Positions 47,017 to 55,923 of a stretch of 64,000 nt of DNA are shown piece by piece. The position numbers were made by a program, and so were the translations under genes. The notes under the pieces are model-generated. The model was not told the origin of the DNA and searched no databases. It worked only from the letters and a program-made list of their open reading frames with translations. How positions within the stretch are numbered: the first letter of the stretch is position 1; every line of letters starts with the position of its first letter. The DNA comes from Chitinophaga sp. S165 (lineage in GTDB: Bacteria; Bacteroidota; Bacteroidia; Chitinophagales; Chitinophagaceae): positions 402,978 through 466,977 of the forward strand of contig NZ_QGTG01000006.1 of the NCBI RefSeq assembly GCF_003182155.1, given 5' to 3'.

Positions 47017-47028
47017 TCATCCATTACT

Positions 47029-47496
47029 TTAAATCCGGTTCGTATTATTTTTCTTTTCCAGCTTCTCCAATTCCTCCTTCATATCCCGCTTCACCTTTTC
47101 AATTACAATCTCCGCTATTGGAATGCAGATGATTAATAGGGTCGCTATGATATTAATGACTAAGTACTCGTTAGTATACTCATCGGTCATCGTATCGATG
47201 GTGGTAGACCGGACTCCACTGTCGAAGATGATTATAAACAGTACTACGCAAATATGATAGATCGCAAGCAACAACAACGTACTCAATATGACCGTGAAGA
47301 CCCTGTTGTTTGGAAGTATTTTTCGCTTTAAAAAATTGTAAATTAAAACTGTCAGAAACGTCGGAAACGGAGCACAGAGCAGAAGCAACAAGAGGACAAA
47401 TATAGCTGCGCCCCCCGTACTGGACAAAAGACAAAACGCTATTACTGATGAAGCAAGAAGAACTGCAACAAAAGTGTGTAATACGATCTTTCTCAT
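47029..47496 (-). CDS. Four-helix membrane protein, unknown
   Basis: 155 residues: four hydrophobic segments (VLLASSVIAFCLLS, AIFVLLLLLLCAPFPTFLTV, VILSTLLLLAIYHICVVLFI, LVINIIATLLIICIPIAEIV) and a charged Lys/Glu C-terminal tail. No family recognised. It stops 13 bases before the Ig-like fossil begins, so the deletion that removed the fossil's gene may have placed it here. Confidence 0.6.
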   Translation of the reverse strand: MRKIVLHTFVAVLLASSVIAFCLLSSTGGAAIFVLLLLLLCAPFPTFLTVLIYNFLKRKILPNNRVFTVILSTLLLLAIYHICVVLFIIIFDSGVRSTTIDTMTDEYTNEYLVINIIATLLIICIPIAEIVIEKVKRDMKEELEKLEKKNNTNRI

Positions 47497-47716
47497 GATT
47501 TTGTTTTTAGGTAAGGGATGGGATATTTATAACTCGGAAGGCTTAACATGTAGGGATATTGTAAGAGTATAATATGGCGTTTGGCGGGTCAAATATACGT
47601 ACTTAAATTCTATTTAAATGTCAGTCTTAAAGCTGTGCTATGTAATAATCGACTTCCATTATACATGCAAACCCATTGAAGTTGTCTCCTGCATTGAACC
47701 GGATGCCCATTGACCC

Positions 47717-47900
47717 GAGGTAGGCTTGTTGAATGAACAGGGTAAATCCGGAGAAGCGCTCACTCCTTTGAATCAGGTGAGAAAAAGAGCCGGCTTACAG
47801 GATGCTACTACAACGAGCCAATAAGCATAATCTCCTGTTCCCGGTGCCACAACCTGAGAAAGAACTGAACACTAAGATGGATCAGAATGACGGTTACTAA
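47717..47900 (+). pseudogene. Fossil of a SusD/RagB gene (C-terminal part)
   Basis: On the + strand the frame from 47717 reads EVGLLNEQGKSGEALTPLNQ and VRKRAGLQDATTTSQ before a stop at 47822. A shifted frame from 47826 then reads HNLLFPVPQPEKELNTKMDQ and NDGY before the stop at 47898. Both pieces are hallmark SusD sequences: the EVLL...LN.VR.RAGL helix pair, and the LFP-IP...NP-L-QN-GY tail. About 80-100 codons between them are missing. No upstream part of the gene remains; a stop (TGA at 47711) already closes the frame. A strong terminator follows at 47944. Confidence 0.85.
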
Positions 47901-47943
47901 TAATTGATCGTTTAATGATATATGCTCATTAAATAACTATATG

Positions 47944-47983
47944 GAAAGGGGCTGATACTATTTAGTGTCAGCCCCTTTCTTAT
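47944..47983 (+). terminator. Terminator of the vanished SusD gene
   Basis: A 17-base stem (47944-47960 with 47963-47979; core AAAGGGGCTGA/TCAGCCCCTTT, one G-T pair), a two-base loop and TTAT. It lies 43 bases past the SusD fossil. Confidence 0.88.
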
Positions 47984-48103
47984 CGAAATTGATCATCTTT
48001 GTCTAATTTTTCAAAGTCATTATCTTTGAATGCAAAGTAGGAATGGTTAGCCATCCGTCGCTGCTGACAGAGGTATGATTTTTTTAAAGATAGACATTAA
48101 AAT

Positions 48104-48667
48104 ATGGAGGAGGCAAAGAACATCATTTCGGAAGAATTCCGTAAATGGCTGATTGAAGTTGTTTATAAAGAGCAACATTATTTTACCGTATGGGGAAGCG
48201 ACCGGACTGATAATGATAATGACAAATGGTTGGTCGACGAGGTGGATCGCATGATGTTCATCAGCGATGTCACTGAACTCCGGAATCTATTAATGGCGGA
48301 CACCTATTTCTTTGATAATGAAAATTTGAAGAAATGGATCAACCATCCCGGCTGGAAGGCGATACCCGATAATCTTCTTGATCTCGACTTGCTCGTTCGG
48401 GAAGGGTTTAATCATCTTCATCCACTTTTAGATGACTTGTATATTTTAATTGGGCTCATCGAAGATTTTGCTATTCAGAGAAATGAAGAGGGGATGATGG
48501 CTCTTTTCAGAAGCGATCTGTTTATGCAATTTAAAGATGAAGCTGCGAATACTTTTTTGTGGGCAGGACAGGATGAATTTGATAAGAACTTTGACTTCAC
48601 CACGCTGATGAAGGAATGTCATAACATACATAGAGACTTAAGTGGGAAAATTTCTTTTATGAATTAG
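48104..48667 (+). CDS. Unrecognised 187-residue acidic protein
   Basis: No family recognised. Acidic, helical, no signal peptide or membrane segment. Notable stretches are EFRKWLIEVVYKEQHYFTVW, DKWLVDEVDRMMFISDVTEL and EDFAIQRNEEGMMALFRSDL. Soluble acidic helical proteins of this size are frequent among immunity or antitoxin proteins, but nothing nearby supports that. The 607 bases before it hold only the SusD fossil and its terminator. Confidence 0.6.
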   Translation: MEEAKNIISEEFRKWLIEVVYKEQHYFTVWGSDRTDNDNDKWLVDEVDRMMFISDVTELRNLLMADTYFFDNENLKKWINHPGWKAIPDNLLDLDLLVREGFNHLHPLLDDLYILIGLIEDFAIQRNEEGMMALFRSDLFMQFKDEAANTFLWAGQDEFDKNFDFTTLMKECHNIHRDLSGKISFMN

Positions 48668-48680
48668 TCTATTGAGCCCC

Positions 48681-48713
48681 AAAAAAGGGGACAAGCTATA
48701 TAACTTGTCCCTT
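48681..48713 (-). terminator. Terminator of the RND efflux operon
   Basis: On the - strand AAGGGACAAG, loop, then CTTGTCCCCTT followed by a run of T (48681-48686 as A on the + strand). It lies about 80 bases past the end of the TolC-like gene, the last gene of the operon. Confidence 0.85.
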
Positions 48714-48793
48714 CAGCTAAGAGGAGCACACACAATCAAAGGCTCCTTTCCCCTTTTAACAATAAAACATAAACTACAAATTATACGGATGGG

Positions 48794-50197
48794 TTACCAA
48801 CCCCCACCAAGACTTCTATATAATTCTACCACGGCAGACAATTGCGATTGTTTAAGTGATGCCAGTTGCAGTTCACTGGATAATACATTGCTTTGTGCAG
48901 TGAGAACTTCCAGGTAAGTGGCCCTTCCATTCACGAACAGCTGGCCGGCATTAACGGTGGCCTGTTGCATTGTACTGACCTTGCTTGCTGCTACGCTTTG
49001 CTGTTCCTGCAGCTTTTGTACTTTCACCAGGGCATCTGATACCTCTTCCACTGCTTTTAATACAGACTGACGGAAACGTATAACAGCTTGCTTTCTTTGT
49101 ATTTTAGCCACCTCGTACTGCGTACGTAACTTTTTCTTCTGAAACAACGGTTGTGTGATACCGCCTGCTACTATGCCAAATAAGGAAGCGGGAAGGTTGA
49201 ACCAGTCACTGGCTCTGAATGCATTCAGGCCCCCCTGCGCAGAAATAGTAAGAGAAGGATACATATAGGCCTTTGTATAACCCGCTTTTGCTGTAGCTGC
49301 CAGCAACTCAAGTTCGGCCGATTTTACATCTGGTCTCCTGTCCAGTAATGCGGAAGGTATCCCGCTGGCGAAGCTGGTTAATTGCAGGTCGTCGAGCGAC
49401 TTATTCCTTGTGAAGCCAGCCGGATTAACACCAGACAAAACGCTCAGTGCATTCTCCTGTATTGTTATTTCCTGTTCGATAGCCGGGATGAGCTGTGCAG
49501 CAGTAAGCTGTTGTGCTTCTACCTGTTGCACGGCGAGTGACGTAACCTGCGCCGCATTATACTGCGCTCTCAGAATTTGTAACGTACTATCACTAAGATC
49601 AAAGTTGCGCTTCGCGATCTGCAATTGGCGGTCAAGCATCAGTAAATTGTAATAGCCATTAGCGATGGCGGCAATCAGTGTCGTCTGCACTGCCTTGCGG
49701 GCTTCTTGTGTTTGCAGGTAACGGGCCAGCGCCTCTTTTTTCTGATTCTTTACTTTACCCCATATGTCCGCTTCCCAGGATATGCCCATACCGAGGCTGT
49801 AATCCTCTATATGATGCGATTGTAAGAGCAGCTCGGCCGACAATCCGTTGATACTATTATCTGAAGGATTAAGTATGCTGGCGCCGGCATTCAGCGTTAT
49901 GTCCGGCAGCAGTCCAAGCTTTGCTGCCCTGTAAGATTTATTGGCAATTTCTATATTACTGATAGCGATTTGGAGATCATTGTTATTTGCCAGCGCAGTA
50001 TCTATTAAAACAGCTAATTCGTCATTTGCAAAGAATTGCTTCCAGGGGATGGTGGCAATGCTGATGGTATCATGGCCAGGTGCATCACGAAAGGCCGTTG
50101 GAAGTAAAGGCACACCGTCTGGCTGCTGAGCAAGGGCTTGCTTGCTCAACAGTACGGAGGTGATAAAAATGATGATATAAAACGATCTTTTTGTCAT
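48794..50197 (-). CDS. TolC/NodT-type outer-membrane efflux protein
   Basis: Outer-membrane channel of a tripartite pump, 467 residues. A signal peptide ends near SKQALAQ. Two repeated halves of long coiled-coil helices are visible (ALANNNDLQIAISNIEIANK; EARKAVQTTLIAAIANGYYN; AQQLTAAQLIPAIEQEITIQ) with the typical LLDRRPDVKSAELELLAATA in the second half. No lipobox Cys is near the signal peptide end, so it is not the lipidated NodT form. It is third in the operon adaptor-pump-channel and lies 25 bases after the RND gene. Confidence 0.92.
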   Translation of the reverse strand: MTKRSFYIIIFITSVLLSKQALAQQPDGVPLLPTAFRDAPGHDTISIATIPWKQFFANDELAVLIDTALANNNDLQIAISNIEIANKSYRAAKLGLLPDITLNAGASILNPSDNSINGLSAELLLQSHHIEDYSLGMGISWEADIWGKVKNQKKEALARYLQTQEARKAVQTTLIAAIANGYYNLLMLDRQLQIAKRNFDLSDSTLQILRAQYNAAQVTSLAVQQVEAQQLTAAQLIPAIEQEITIQENALSVLSGVNPAGFTRNKSLDDLQLTSFASGIPSALLDRRPDVKSAELELLAATAKAGYTKAYMYPSLTISAQGGLNAFRASDWFNLPASLFGIVAGGITQPLFQKKKLRTQYEVAKIQRKQAVIRFRQSVLKAVEEVSDALVKVQKLQEQQSVAASKVSTMQQATVNAGQLFVNGRATYLEVLTAQSNVLSSELQLASLKQSQLSAVVELYRSLGGGW

Positions 50198-50222
50198 TTG
50201 TAAAATGATTGATGATTACTGG

Positions 50223-53200
50223 TTATTCTACCACGGGGTGCAGTTCTTCAGCATCAGTCCTTAAAGGTGATATCTTCTCATGCAGGTATTGAAACACAAC
50301 ATACAGTACCGGAATAATAAACAGGCCAAGTACTACCCCTGTCAGCATACCACCGGCTGCCCCGATGCTAATGGAATGATTACCCATAGCAGAAGGTCCG
50401 GTAGCACGCATCATCGGTATCATACCAACGATAAAAGCAATGGAGGTCATAATAATAGGCCTTATCCTCAGTCTGGCTGCTTCAATAGCAGACGATATCA
50501 ACGTCTGTCCTGCATGTCTGCGCTGCACGGCAAACTCAATGATCAGGATCGCATTCTTTGCTAATAAACCGATCAGCATGATCAGCGCCACCTGCACGTA
50601 GATATTATTATCGATACCCGCAAAGCCGATGGCAATGAATACGCCCAGTATGCCCGTAGGAACAGATAGTAATACAGCAACAGGCATGATATAACTGTTG
50701 AACTGTGCCGCCAGCAGGAAATAGACAAACAACAGGGAAAGCACAAATATGGTAAGCGCCTGTCCGCTGGAAGAGATCTCTTCTTTGGTAACGCCGGAGA
50801 ACTCATACGAGAAGCCCGATGGGAGATGCTTTTGCGCTACTTCCTGCACTGCCTTGATTGCATCTCCGGTACTAAATCCTGGCTTCGGCATGGCAGTAAC
50901 AGAAATTGAATTGAACAGGTTATACCTGGTAATTGTTTCTGGGCCAAACACACGTTTCAGTGAAACCAACGTGTTAATAGGTACCATCTCGTTATGGGCG
51001 TTCTTAACGTATACACCATTCAGGGAAGCAGGGTCTGTACGGGAAGCCTTATCGGCCTGCACCATCACGCGGTAATATTTTCCGAAGCGGTTAAAGTCGG
51101 ATACCTGCGCACTGCCAAAATAAGCCTGCATCGTTTGCAGGATGTCCCTTACACTTACATTCAGTTGTGCCGCCTTCTCCTTCTCCACATTCATTTGCAA
51201 TTGCGGATAATCCGATCTGAAAGGAGTGAACGCCATAGCGATTTCAGGCCGCTTGTTCAGCTCTTCCAGGAACTTACCTGCCACACTGCTGAACTTGTCC
51301 AGCGCCCCGCCGGTTTTATCCTGTAGCACGAGGTCAAGTCCGTCCACATTACCGAAACCTGGTACTGTTGGCAGCGTGAATACAATGAAATTTGCACCCT
51401 TTACTGATTGCAGCTTTGCCCGCATATCGTCCATCACGGCTGTTACACCTTTTACTTCTCCCTGTTTCGGGTCTCTGTGAGGAATATAGAAGGCTACCGC
51501 CGCCGAAGGACTTGTCGCCCCAGTGAACATGTTGACGCCGGACACCACATTGAAGATGCGGGTCGTAGGCAGCGGACGTATAGCTTCAGACATTTCTTTC
51601 AGTACTTCTTCCGTACGTTGCTGCGAAGCACCGGGCGGCAGATTGATGGCTACAGCAATAAAACCGATATCTTCCGAAGGAATGAAACCGGTAGACGTTT
51701 TGCGTACCATCATTACAGTCGCGATAATCACTAATGCCAGCCCGCTCAGGCTTACCCACTTATGCGTAATGAGCCATTTGATGCTGCCTGTATAGCGATC
51801 GGTCATATTGTGAAAGCTGCTGTTAAAACCTGCAAAGAAGCGCTGTTTAAAGGTAGCAGGCGTTTCTCCCTCATGCCCATGCACTCCTTTCAGGAATAGC
51901 GCAGTAAGCGCAGGACTTAACGTCAGGGCATTAATAGCAGAGATGAAAATGGCAATGGCCAGGGTAAAGGCAAACTGACGGTAGAAGACACCGGCAGAAC
52001 CTTGCATGAAACCTACAGGTAAAAACACAGCCGCCATCACAAGTGTGATGGATATGATAGGAGCGGTTATCTCGTGCATGGCACTGAGTGTAGCCTTTCT
52101 TGCAGTCGCGTTCCCGTGTTCCAGCTTGGCATGTACCGCTTCTACCACAACAATAGCATCGTCCACTACAATACCGATAGCCAATACCAACGCAAACAAA
52201 GTGAGCAGGTTAATGGAGAAGCCAAATACCGACATGAAAAAGAAAGTACCGATAATAGCCACCGGCACGGCAATAGCCGGAATAAGCGTAGAACGGAAGT
52301 CCTGCAGGAAAAGGAACACAACAAGGAACACAAGTATAAAAGCCTCGATCAACGTATGGGTAACCTGGCTGATAGACTGGTCCAACATGTCTTTGGTATA
52401 ATACAATGTTTGCTGCCGTACGCCTTTCGGAAAATCTTTGGCGGCTTTCAGCATAAACTCTTCTATTTTGACTTGTATATCCCGCGCATTGGAATTAGGC
52501 AATTGAAGCACCTCAATAGATACGGCCGGTGCATCTTTTACATCAGCACCAATACCATTCAGGGTATTGAAACTGCCATAGGTGTATGCGCCAAGTTCCA
52601 CTTTAGCTACATCTCTTAGACGTAATAAGGTCCCGTCGGGATTAGTCCTGATCACGATCTCTTCGTAATCAGCAGGCCTGTTATATTTACCCTGGTACTT
52701 GATCACATATTCGAAAGCCTCATTACTGCTTTCGCCAAAACGGCCGGGCGCAGCTTCAAGGTTTTTGTCCTGTATGGCAGCCATTACTTCGGCTGGAGTG
52801 AGATGATAGGCAGCCATCTGTGATGGGTTCAGCCATACGCGCATAGAGTAATCACGATTACTGCCGAACATCCTTACTTCGCCTACGCCAGCTATACGCT
52901 GTATCTCCGGCATAATATTGATGGAAGCATAGTTGGCGAGGAAAGTGCGATCATAAGTTTTCGCATCATCACTGAACAGGTTAATGCCCATGATCAGCCC
53001 ATTCTGTGTTTTCTTGGTCACAATACCCGCCTGCACTACTTCGGGTGGTAAGGAACCTGTAGCAGAAGCAACGCGGTTTTGTACATTGACTGCCGCCTGG
53101 TCGGGGTTTGTACCCAGCTTAAAGTAGACCGTGATTACCAGAGATCCGTCGTTGTTGGAAGAAGAGTTCATGTAACTCATGTCTTCTACACCGTTAATGG

Positions 53201-53402
53201 CTTCCTCCAAAGGTGGTGCTACCGCGCGTAAAATGGTTTCTGCATTAGCGCCGGGGTAAAACGCCCTCACCTGCACCGTAGGCGGGGCGATATTTGGGAA
53301 CCTTTCTATCGGCAGGCTTGTCATGCCCACGATACCCAGTATTACCAGTAGTATGGATACTACGGTGGCTAATACCGGCTGTTCTATGAATTTCTTAAGC
53401 AT
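50223..53402 (-). CDS. RND (HAE1-type) multidrug efflux transporter
   Basis: Inner-membrane proton-driven pump, 1059 residues, close to the usual 1040-1060. It starts MLKKFIEQPVLATVVSILLV, a first membrane helix, and then two large periplasmic loops. The proton relay Asp pair is in LVLAIGIVVDDAIVVVEAVH (TM4). HAE1 features are FPNIAPPTVQVRAFYPGANA and the TM6 and TM11 segments (MLIGLLAKNAILIIEFAVQR). Second gene of the operon. The substrate range cannot be read from sequence; similar Bacteroidota pumps export antibiotics, detergents and dyes. Confidence 0.95.
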   Translation of the reverse strand: MLKKFIEQPVLATVVSILLVILGIVGMTSLPIERFPNIAPPTVQVRAFYPGANAETILRAVAPPLEEAINGVEDMSYMNSSSNNDGSLVITVYFKLGTNPDQAAVNVQNRVASATGSLPPEVVQAGIVTKKTQNGLIMGINLFSDDAKTYDRTFLANYASINIMPEIQRIAGVGEVRMFGSNRDYSMRVWLNPSQMAAYHLTPAEVMAAIQDKNLEAAPGRFGESSNEAFEYVIKYQGKYNRPADYEEIVIRTNPDGTLLRLRDVAKVELGAYTYGSFNTLNGIGADVKDAPAVSIEVLQLPNSNARDIQVKIEEFMLKAAKDFPKGVRQQTLYYTKDMLDQSISQVTHTLIEAFILVFLVVFLFLQDFRSTLIPAIAVPVAIIGTFFFMSVFGFSINLLTLFALVLAIGIVVDDAIVVVEAVHAKLEHGNATARKATLSAMHEITAPIISITLVMAAVFLPVGFMQGSAGVFYRQFAFTLAIAIFISAINALTLSPALTALFLKGVHGHEGETPATFKQRFFAGFNSSFHNMTDRYTGSIKWLITHKWVSLSGLALVIIATVMMVRKTSTGFIPSEDIGFIAVAINLPPGASQQRTEEVLKEMSEAIRPLPTTRIFNVVSGVNMFTGATSPSAAVAFYIPHRDPKQGEVKGVTAVMDDMRAKLQSVKGANFIVFTLPTVPGFGNVDGLDLVLQDKTGGALDKFSSVAGKFLEELNKRPEIAMAFTPFRSDYPQLQMNVEKEKAAQLNVSVRDILQTMQAYFGSAQVSDFNRFGKYYRVMVQADKASRTDPASLNGVYVKNAHNEMVPINTLVSLKRVFGPETITRYNLFNSISVTAMPKPGFSTGDAIKAVQEVAQKHLPSGFSYEFSGVTKEEISSSGQALTIFVLSLLFVYFLLAAQFNSYIMPVAVLLSVPTGILGVFIAIGFAGIDNNIYVQVALIMLIGLLAKNAILIIEFAVQRRHAGQTLISSAIEAARLRIRPIIMTSIAFIVGMIPMMRATGPSAMGNHSISIGAAGGMLTGVVLGLFIIPVLYVVFQYLHEKISPLRTDAEELHPVVE

Positions 53403-53521
53403 TTTTATTCTGTTAAAATGAAAGTCTTTGTGCTACGGTAAGGGCATGGAAAGCCCTTGCGCTGCACACGTATATGTTTACAGCCACTGCCTGTTATTGA
53501 CAGGCCGTTAAAAGGTATTTG

Positions 53522-54652
53522 CTATTGTTTCTGGGCTACGGATTTGCCGGGTTGAACCAGCGTACCATCCTGTAATAGTTCCATGCCGGTGGTCACTATT
53601 TTTTCTCCGCTATGCAGACCTTCACGGATGAGATAATTATTGCCGGATTTTCCTGATATGGTGATAGACTTCTTGTAAGCTTTACTGCTATCGTTCACTG
53701 TATATACGAATATCTTATCCTGGATTTCCAGCGTTGCGGTCTGAGGTACAGCAATTACACTTTCCTGTACAAATGAAAGTTTTATCTTTCCTGTGTTGCC
53801 TGAACGTAATAATCCCTGTGTATTGGGAAAACTTGCCCGTAAGGTAATGGCGCCGCTGTTCTTTTCAAATGAGCCATTTACCATGTCTATCTTGCCTTGT
53901 TGAGGATAAACGGAATCACCTGCTACCTGTAGGGACACGGGTGGCGCTTGCCTGAGTTTTTCGGTGAGGGTTGCGCCTGGCAATGCATTTTTCAAGGCTA
54001 CAAATTCCTGTTCTCCGATGGAGAAGTATACATGTACCATATCAATGGCCGATAGGCCGGTCAATGCATCTGCATCCGCAGGTGCTACCAATGTCCCTGC
54101 TTTTTTATTAAGCCTTCCGATATAGCCATTTACGGGCGCTTTGATATTGGTATAAGCCAGTTTAATATTGGCGTCTGCTACGCGTGCTGCCGCCTGTTTT
54201 TCGCGTGCTACTGCCATATCATAATTAGATCGTGCTGTTTGCAGTTGCATGGGTGCTACTACCTTGCTTTCCACCAAAGGTCTTACTTTGTCCACCTCAA
54301 GTTGTGCATTAGATACGGCCGCTTGGGCTGCCAGCAATTCGGCACTTGCATTGTTCAGTTGCTCTTTATATTCCTGGTCGTTGACCTTGAATAACAACTG
54401 CCCTTTTGTTACATAAGCGCCTTCATCTACATATATTTTCTCCAGGATGCCATTCACCTGCGTCCTGATCTGCACATCTGTTTCTCCCTCTACTGTCGCC
54501 GGATATTCTTTGTAGATGTTAGCATCATTCGCGCTGACGGTAATGATGGATACGGGGACAGCGGCGCCTGTAGTATTTTCCGGGTGTTTGGAAGTACAGG
54601 CAGACAGCCACACAGTTATTATGGCTAAGTACAAATACAATTTTGAAGTCAT
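53522..54652 (-). CDS. RND efflux periplasmic adaptor (membrane-fusion protein)
   Basis: Connects the RND pump to the channel. I place the start at the ATG whose complement begins at 54652, giving a lipoprotein signal (MTSKLYLYLAIITVWLSACT, lipobox LSAC). A longer frame from 54700 would put 16 residues in front of it. The domains are a biotinyl-lipoyl-like hairpin (VQIRTQVNGILEKIYVDEGA and VNGYIGRLNKKAGTLVAPAD), a helical hairpin (LLAAQAAVSNAQLEVDKV) and beta-barrel plus membrane-proximal parts. First gene of the operon, 120 bases upstream of the RND gene. Confidence 0.92.
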   Translation of the reverse strand: MTSKLYLYLAIITVWLSACTSKHPENTTGAAVPVSIITVSANDANIYKEYPATVEGETDVQIRTQVNGILEKIYVDEGAYVTKGQLLFKVNDQEYKEQLNNASAELLAAQAAVSNAQLEVDKVRPLVESKVVAPMQLQTARSNYDMAVAREKQAAARVADANIKLAYTNIKAPVNGYIGRLNKKAGTLVAPADADALTGLSAIDMVHVYFSIGEQEFVALKNALPGATLTEKLRQAPPVSLQVAGDSVYPQQGKIDMVNGSFEKNSGAITLRASFPNTQGLLRSGNTGKIKLSFVQESVIAVPQTATLEIQDKIFVYTVNDSSKAYKKSITISGKSGNNYLIREGLHSGEKIVTTGMELLQDGTLVQPGKSVAQKQ

Positions 54653-54811
54653 AATTCGAATTTTTAAAAGGAACCAGGCCGGCCATTCTATACAGGTCAC
54701 CGTGGCTTCTTCTGTTACAAGTACAAAATTCGACTAATAACGACGCTTAATATCTGTACTATTTTACCTAAATTATGTAAAAATATACACTGTAGTCAAG
54801 GTGAGTATGGA

Positions 54812-55663
54812 TTAAACTGTCATGGTTTCTGCCGTACGGCGGTATTCAGAAGGGTTCATACCATGTTGCTTTTTAAAGAATTTATTGAGGTGGCTTTCAT
54901 CGGAAAATCCCAGCTCATCCACAATTTCAGATATACGCATATTGCTATGCAGCAATCTGTTCTCTACCAGTTTAATTTTATAGCTGGCAACATATTCCTG
55001 CAGAGTTTTACCCGTATGTTTCTTGAAATAACGGCCCAGATAGGTCGTTGAGATGCGGAATTCACGGCTGAGATTTTCTGCCTTTATTTTGGATGGATCG
55101 TATATATTGGCCTGGATGTATTGCAGCAGATCGTAAGCCTTCTCTTCCTGATCTTCAGTAAGTTCTTCCGGGAGATATTTTTCTATATTCCGGCCCACAA
55201 TAACAATAAGGGTATTGACCAGTTGCATGCATAGCTTCTCCCAGCAGGTATCCCGGTTAATATGTTCCTGCATAAGTCCCTCGATAACCGCACGTAGCAG
55301 CGGCTTGTCCGTTTCGTTTTTAACGATGCATCCGGGACGGTGATTGGCATTTTGTAATATGAATTCTACCCGTTGTATGTTGTCCTTCATCAGGCCGGAT
55401 TCCTTCAGGTAAATGTTATTAAAGCGAAGGAAGAAGAACTTTGTTTCTGTCTCTATGTCGAAACAACTTTTGTCGCCAGGTGTCAGTAGAAAAACATCTC
55501 CGGCGCTATAGCTGAATTTATTTTCATTGATACGCTGTTTGCCCGAACCTGAGAGGATATAGATGATCTCAAAAAAGGTGTTCTGTTTCAGATCCCTTAA
55601 AGGATATTGACTCATTGTCTCCACTGAAATGGAGTATGGCTGGTACAATTGCTGCTTAATCAT
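54812..55663 (-). CDS. AraC-family transcriptional regulator
   Basis: 283 residues from the ATG whose complement begins at 55663 (MIKQQLYQPYSISVETMSQ). The frame is open further back to 55894, but the extra 77 codons look like leader sequence and would exceed the family length. The N-terminal half is a cupin-type sensor domain (EIIYILSGSGKQRINENKFS, SAGDVFLLTPGDKSCFDIET). The C-terminal two helix-turn-helix motifs are ENLSREFRISTTYLGRYFKK and RISEIVDELGFSDESHLNKF, ending with HGMNPSEYRR. It is upstream of the RND operon on the same strand with 159 bases between, so it is the obvious candidate regulator. The ligand is unknown. Confidence 0.88.
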   Translation of the reverse strand: MIKQQLYQPYSISVETMSQYPLRDLKQNTFFEIIYILSGSGKQRINENKFSYSAGDVFLLTPGDKSCFDIETETKFFFLRFNNIYLKESGLMKDNIQRVEFILQNANHRPGCIVKNETDKPLLRAVIEGLMQEHINRDTCWEKLCMQLVNTLIVIVGRNIEKYLPEELTEDQEEKAYDLLQYIQANIYDPSKIKAENLSREFRISTTYLGRYFKKHTGKTLQEYVASYKIKLVENRLLHSNMRISEIVDELGFSDESHLNKFFKKQHGMNPSEYRRTAETMTV

Positions 55664-55923
55664 GGTACAAATATACAAAAAAGAGGGTAGATTTATACAG
55701 GTGTGAGCGCCGTGGCCTTCTATGATTTGAACTGTCTTTGTCTCCGGTTCTAACTGTTTATCCTCGCTAACGATCATAAGTTCATGGATGCCGGTATAAT
55801 CAGTTGATCTCTTAAAATACAAACTACTTGGTATTTCCCACACTTTTGAAAGATAGTAATTTGCAATAGCTGCTAATAACTGGCAGACCCTCATCGGTTT
55901 TACACATCTAACTCCTATCTGTT

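Noticed and set aside
47629..47790. Minus-strand open frame opposite the SusD fossil (reads ...LFIQQAYLGSMGIRF... )
   Set aside because: The + strand reading gives two unmistakable SusD segments, so the antisense frame is best explained as its complement.
52074..52619. 181-codon + strand frame antisense to the RND pump
   Set aside because: Lys/Arg/His-rich text without domain structure, overlapping the conserved transmembrane part of the pump gene.
55664..55894. Upstream extension of the AraC regulator by 77 codons
   Set aside because: The open frame is not conserved-looking, exceeds the family length, and an ATG at the complement of 55663 gives a normal AraC protein; treated as untranslated leader.
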